Source: Proteobacteria bacterium UBA4656 (lineage in GTDB: Bacteria > Pseudomonadota > Gammaproteobacteria > Xanthomonadales > Ahniellaceae). Taken from it: a stretch of DNA of 9,487 nt. The stretch lies in assembly GCA_002405525.1 (NCBI GenBank), contig DHLY01000081.1, positions 1 through 9,487 on the forward strand, in the 5' to 3' direction. Of the stretch, positions 6,561 to 9,487 are shown piece by piece; positions within the stretch are counted from its first letter, which is position 1, and each line of letters begins with the position of its first letter. The translations under genes were made by a program, and so were the position numbers. The notes beneath the pieces are model-generated. The model had not been told where the DNA came from. It worked only from the letters and a program-made list of their open reading frames with translations, and did not search any database.

Positions 6561-7388
6561 TCAGCGGAACCCGTAGAAGTCGCGCAGCATCTGCTGCATG
6601 CCGCGGTACTCCTCGGCCGAGGCTTCCTCGAAGCCGGTGATGCCGAGCTCATTCAGCACCTCGTAGACGTTCGGATCCTCGTGCAGCTTGAGCAGGGCGG
6701 CCTTGATGTCGGCCGCGACTTTCGGGTCGAGCCCGGCCGATGCGCACAACGCGATGCCGGGGAACTCGCGCGAGGTTCGGATCGGAACCAGGTTCGGATA
6801 TTCCGCCTGCAGCCAGGTCGGGACGATGGTCGCGTCGGACTCGCCCGCGAACACGATCTCGACGCCGTCGCGCCAGGAAGAGGCGGCCGAAAGGATGTTG
6901 GGCTGGCGCACCGGATCGGGGAAGAACTCGAGCAGCAATGCAAAGCCGAGACTCGGACTCGGCATGGTCACGATGTTGCGGCTATACAACGAATCCAGCG
7001 TCGGGTTCTCCAGCGTGTCGCTGCCCAGCAGCGTGTAACTGGTGCTTTCCGCCGTCCGCACCAGAGGCACCGCGCCATAGCGCTGGATCCGGTAATCGGT
7101 GATCGGCGGCTCGGCCAGCATGAGGTCGACCGGCGAGTTCTGGCGCACGTCGCGCCAGAAGAAGTGGTAGTTCCGGGGCGTGACCAGTTCAATCCGATGC
7201 CCGGTGGCCGATCCGAGATAGGCGACCAGGGGAGCGTAGACCTCCGCCGCGCGTTCCGGCGTGTAGAACGGTTCCACCATCAGCTTGAGGTCGGCGGCAC
7301 GTGCCGGGACCACGGAGAGGGCGACGAGGCCCATCGCCAGGCTGGCAAGAACGCGCCGCGTATGGATGCCTCGCGTGGTCTGGCTCAT
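6561..7388 (-). CDS. Secreted PhnD-like periplasmic substrate-binding protein
   Basis: A 275-aa protein of the phosphate/phosphite/phosphonate ABC-transporter binding-protein family (COG3221). It has a twin-arginine-free signal peptide: R6/R11/R12, a hydrophobic stretch (13-27) and a likely cut after ARA near residue 31. The mature part begins with MVEPFYTPERAAEVYAPLVA and has PRNYHFFWRDVRQN (71-84), PVDLMLAEPPITDYR (86-100) and AGESDATIVPTWL (181-193), matching the two-lobed fold of this family. The ligand is unknown. No permease or ATPase gene is nearby, so it may serve as a periplasmic sensor or orphan receptor. The ATG at 7388 is preceded by GGAGGT (7392-7397), 3 nt away; longer readings in this frame run into the ygfZ gene and are not real. 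It lies 22 bp after ygfZ and upstream of the FimX-like gene. Confidence 0.85.
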   Translation of the reverse strand: MSQTTRGIHTRRVLASLAMGLVALSVVPARAADLKLMVEPFYTPERAAEVYAPLVAYLGSATGHRIELVTPRNYHFFWRDVRQNSPVDLMLAEPPITDYRIQRYGAVPLVRTAESTSYTLLGSDTLENPTLDSLYSRNIVTMPSPSLGFALLLEFFPDPVRQPNILSAASSWRDGVEIVFAGESDATIVPTWLQAEYPNLVPIRTSREFPGIALCASAGLDPKVAADIKAALLKLHEDPNVYEVLNELGITGFEEASAEEYRGMQQMLRDFYGFR

Positions 7389-7410
7389 AAGACCTCCGAA
7401 CGAGCCACGG

Positions 7411-8391
7411 CTATAGCATTTTCGGTTCTGTGACGCCAGACGTTGCGACACCGGGCAACGGGTCGAAGGCAAGGGCCGGACCACCGCCGGCGGGCTGGAG
7501 GACCCGGGGGGCGTCGTCGCGGGCGACCGCCAGCACCACGCCGGTGCCGTCGCCGCGGGCGGCAAGCACCACCTCGGCGTGGGCTTCCGCGTCGGGTGCC
7601 GCCTGCAGCCCGACCAGCCGCGTGCCGGGCGCGGGCGGATCGTAGCCCATCGGCAGCATGGCGCGCCGCAAGCCGCGCTTGTTGCGGCCCAGAAAGTGCG
7701 TGCGCGCAACGATCTCCTGCCCGGGATAGCAGCCTTTACGGGTGCTGAAGGCAGCCAGGCGGCCCAGCGCGAGCGCCTGCGGGATCCAGGCTTCAACCGC
7801 CGCGCCCTCCAGCCACGGAATGCCGTCCATCGCATCGCTCGCGCGCCACGCCGCCCGCGCGACAGCATCCAGCCGTGGCCCCGTTCCCCCGACCTGCAGG
7901 ATGCGCCCCGCCACCCCGCCGATTTCGATGCGCAGCGAACCTTCGATCTCATGGATCGCTCCGCCGACGTTGGGCGCGGGACCGGAGGTTGCGCCACCCA
8001 GGCCATACACGGCGGGTCGCGCCACCGAAAGCATGACCCGCCTGCGAAGCACGAAGCGCCGCAGTCGTTCGGCAAGCTCGGCAGACCGCGCGCCCGGCGT
8101 GACGAGCAGCAGTCGGGTCGCGATCGGCCGCAGCAGCAGGGCCACCGCGACCACGCGACCCTGGGCGGTGAGCAGGCAGGTCCACTGCCAGTGTCCGGGC
8201 TCGAGCGTGCCAAGGTCGGAGGCAAACTGCGCCTGCGCGAAGTCGACCGCATCTTCACCTTCGAGCACCACAGCCTCGAAGTTGTCCAGTGCGCACGGCG
8301 GGACCGCGCAGCCGCCCGGGGATGCCGCTCCGTTCGACCCACTCGCTTGTTTCGTCGATGCCACGCGCGCTACCCTCTCGAGGCTCAACAT
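7411..8391 (-). CDS. ygfZ: Folate-binding protein YgfZ, Fe-S cluster maintenance and tRNA modification
   Basis: A 326-aa cytoplasmic protein related to the GcvT aminomethyltransferase fold. YgfZ binds tetrahydrofolate and supports assembly or repair of Fe-S enzymes, including the tRNA thiomethylase MiaB. The signature KGCYPGQE (219-226), with the essential Cys at 221, is followed by IVARTHFLGRNKRGLRR. The N-terminal domain shows VVLEGEDAVDFAQAQFASDL (41-60). The ATG at 8391 leaves about 34 poorly conserved residues before the domain. A GTG at 8364 with an upstream GAGAGGG, 8 nt away, would give a 317-aa protein and may be the true start. It stops at TAG (7411-7413), 22 bp before the PhnD-like start, and is probably the first gene of the minus-strand operon. 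In E. coli ygfZ neighbours sdhE, a complex II flavinylation factor, so its position opposite sdh here fits. Confidence 0.93.
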   Translation of the reverse strand: MLSLERVARVASTKQASGSNGAASPGGCAVPPCALDNFEAVVLEGEDAVDFAQAQFASDLGTLEPGHWQWTCLLTAQGRVVAVALLLRPIATRLLLVTPGARSAELAERLRRFVLRRRVMLSVARPAVYGLGGATSGPAPNVGGAIHEIEGSLRIEIGGVAGRILQVGGTGPRLDAVARAAWRASDAMDGIPWLEGAAVEAWIPQALALGRLAAFSTRKGCYPGQEIVARTHFLGRNKRGLRRAMLPMGYDPPAPGTRLVGLQAAPDAEAHAEVVLAARGDGTGVVLAVARDDAPRVLQPAGGGPALAFDPLPGVATSGVTEPKML

Positions 8392-8403
8392 GTGCCCACG
8401 CCG

Positions 8404-8568
8404 ATGATAAGCGAGTCCGAACCGCGCCCATTCAGCAACCCCGCGAATCCGGCGCGCGACGAGACGGCGGCCCCGGGGCATCCGTCGGGGGAAGTGGGCG
8501 GCCGCCCGGGGCCGGAGCCGACGCGCTACGGCGACTGGGAGCGGAACGGTCGCTGCATCGATTTCTGA
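8404..8568 (+). CDS. DUF1674 / SdhAF4-like small protein, predicted complex II assembly factor
   Basis: A 54-aa protein that ends in GEVGGRPGPEPTRYGDWE followed by RNGRCIDF. This C-terminal block (GG, GPEPTRYGDWE, DF at the end) is the hallmark of DUF1674. The eukaryotic member SdhAF4 binds flavinylated SdhA and protects it before assembly of succinate dehydrogenase. The N-terminal half is polar and probably disordered. It lies 42 bp upstream of sdhC on the same strand, so it is likely the first gene of the sdh operon. The ATG at 8404 has no clear ribosome binding site. An in-frame GTG at 8392 has GAGG 8 nt upstream (8380-8383) and would add four residues; this may be the true start. Because it is so short it is easily missed by annotation. 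Confidence 0.85.
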   Translation: MISESEPRPFSNPANPARDETAAPGHPSGEVGGRPGPEPTRYGDWERNGRCIDF

Positions 8569-8610
8569 CGGCGCTGGCCGCGGCGCCCGCAGCAGAAGGT
8601 CCATGCGTTC

Positions 8611-9027
8611 ATGAGCAGCAGTTCGCCAACCGGCAGCAAGCGGCCGCTTTCTCCGTTCATGATCGGGCCGTACTACCGACCGCAGCTGACTTCCATGCTC
8701 TCGATCCTGCATCGCATCACCGGCGTGGCGCTGTCCGCCGGTGCCTTGGGGTTCGCGTGGTGGCTGCTGGCGACGGCGGCGGGTCCGTCGCGTCACGCGG
8801 TCTTTCACGCCGTCCTGCTCACCCTGCCGGGAACCGCGCTGCTGCTGCTGGTCGTTTTTTCCCTCGTGTACCACTGGCTGAACGGTCTGCGCCACCTGTT
8901 CTGGGATGCCGGCTGGGGGCTCGAAATCCCGCGCGCCTATGCGTCAGGCTGGTCCGTGGTCGGCATCTCGGGGGTGGTCACCGCCGGCATCGGCTGGGCG
9001 GTGATCGCCGGGCGGGGTGGGGCATGA
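8611..9027 (+). CDS. sdhC: Succinate dehydrogenase cytochrome b556 subunit
   Basis: A 138-aa inner-membrane subunit that anchors succinate dehydrogenase (complex II) and helps bind ubiquinone and haem b. The N-terminus RPLSPFMIG (11-19) and SILHRITG (31-38) are family motifs; S31 and R35 correspond to the E. coli quinone-site residues S27 and R31. H88 in SLVYHWLNGLRHLFWD matches the E. coli haem ligand H84. Three transmembrane helices are seen at about 37-57, 65-90 and 113-133. A GAAGGT about 10 nt upstream of the ATG is a plausible ribosome binding site. The stop overlaps the sdhD start as ATGA, indicating coupled translation. Confidence 0.96.
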   Translation: MSSSSPTGSKRPLSPFMIGPYYRPQLTSMLSILHRITGVALSAGALGFAWWLLATAAGPSRHAVFHAVLLTLPGTALLLLVVFSLVYHWLNGLRHLFWDAGWGLEIPRAYASGWSVVGISGVVTAGIGWAVIAGRGGA

Positions 9028-9398
9028 GCCTGCGCCATCCGCTCGCCCGGGTGCGCGGCCTCGGCTCAGCCAAGGACGGGACGGCCCATTGGGTGACACA
9101 GCGCGTGACCGCGGTCGCGCTGCTCCCGCTGGTGGCGTGGTTCCTGATTGCGGCCTTCGGGCTCGGTGATTACGCCGACGCGCGAGGCTTCCTCGCGCAG
9201 CCGCTCAACGCGGTCCTCACCGCCGCGCTCGTAATCTGCGGTTTCCATCATGCTCAGCTGGGCCTGCAGGTGGTGATCGAGGATTACGTGCACCTTCGAT
9301 GGCTCGAAGTCTTACTCCAGGTCGCGGCCAAGTTCCTCGCCTTCCTCGCCGCTCTGGCCAGCCTGCTGGCCATCGTGCGCATCGCGCTCGGTGCCTGA
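9024..9398 (+). CDS. sdhD: Succinate dehydrogenase hydrophobic membrane anchor subunit
   Basis: A 124-aa membrane anchor of complex II. It has the usual start RVRGLGSAKDGTAHWVTQR (9-27), then three hydrophobic helices at about 29-47, 63-85 and 96-120. H76 in HAQLGLQVVIEDYV matches the E. coli SdhD haem ligand H71, and D87/Y88 match the quinone-site D82/Y83, with the same 11-residue spacing. The start overlaps the sdhC stop by four bases (ATGA). The sdhA start follows 6 bp after the stop. A longer plus-strand reading that ends at the same stop is a frame artefact running back through sdhC; the family N-terminus begins at this ATG. Confidence 0.95.
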   Translation: MSLRHPLARVRGLGSAKDGTAHWVTQRVTAVALLPLVAWFLIAAFGLGDYADARGFLAQPLNAVLTAALVICGFHHAQLGLQVVIEDYVHLRWLEVLLQVAAKFLAFLAALASLLAIVRIALGA

Positions 9399-9404
9399 AT
9401 CACC

Positions 9405-9487
9405 ATGCCCGCCTATCCGATCACTGAACACAAGTACGACATCGTCGTGGTCGGCGCCGGCGGCGCCGGCCTGCGCGCCACCTTCGG
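9405..9487 (+). CDS. sdhA: Succinate dehydrogenase flavoprotein subunit, N-terminal fragment
   Basis: Only the first 27 codons are in the window; the gene continues past the right edge. The sequence MPAYPITEHKYDIVVVGAGG then AGLRATF shows the FAD-binding dinucleotide fold (GxGxxG as GAGGAG). SdhA oxidises succinate to fumarate using covalently bound FAD. It starts 6 bp after sdhD, as expected for an sdhCDA(B) operon, and its flavinylation is the step the upstream SdhAF4-like protein is predicted to assist. Confidence 0.95.
   Translation, partial: MPAYPITEHKYDIVVVGAGGAGLRATF

Noticed and set aside
5117..6640. Plus-strand open frame (507 aa) opposite the FimX-like gene
   Set aside because: Shadow of the REC/PAS coding region; no domain pattern.
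7391..8342. N-terminal extension of the PhnD-like frame into the ygfZ region
   Set aside because: The signal peptide and GGAGGT site place the start at 7388; the extension overlaps ygfZ out of frame.
1..9487. tRNA, rRNA, CRISPR array or insertion sequence
   Set aside because: No cloverleaf, no regularly spaced direct repeats and no transposase motifs were seen.

Overview
The window is dense, high-GC (about 70-80% where I counted by hand) gammaproteobacterial DNA. The gene set suggests Xanthomonadales/Lysobacterales: a FimX-type c-di-GMP protein, SbcB-type exonuclease I, YgfZ, and an sdhCDA operon preceded by a DUF1674/SdhAF4-like small gene. This placement is inferred from gene content and protein style, not from a database search.

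Layout. From about 8391 down to 378 there is one leftward (minus-strand) run of six genes. In order of transcription they are ygfZ (folate-binding Fe-S maintenance protein), a secreted PhnD-like periplasmic binding protein, a large REC-REC-PAS-GGDEF-EAL protein with degenerate catalytic motifs (FimX-like), exonuclease I (sbcB), a DUF2461 protein, and an MFS transporter. Gaps are 22, 213, 44, -4 and 25 bp, so most are likely co-transcribed. The 213-bp gap before the fimX-like gene is the only one with room for a promoter, and it holds overlapping inverted repeats. To the right, the opposite strand carries the succinate dehydrogenase operon: a 54-aa SdhAF4-like gene, sdhC, sdhD and the first 27 codons of sdhA, which runs off the window. 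ygfZ and the sdh operon are head to head with only 12 bp between annotated starts. That fits a shared theme of Fe-S and complex II assembly.

The left end (1-377) has clearly lower GC (about 56% over the first 300 bases). It holds, on the minus strand, the 5' part of an HNH-like CxxC...CxxCN protein gene with a strong ribosome binding site. Its frame breaks at a UGA. Continuing in the +1 frame restores a recognisable zinc-binding domain that runs off the window. The break point has the same layout as the prfB (RF2) programmed +1 frameshift site: a Shine-Dalgarno-like hexamer, three bases, a slippery codon, then UGA C. It may therefore be a regulated recoding site rather than a dead gene. This is the most unusual signal in the window.
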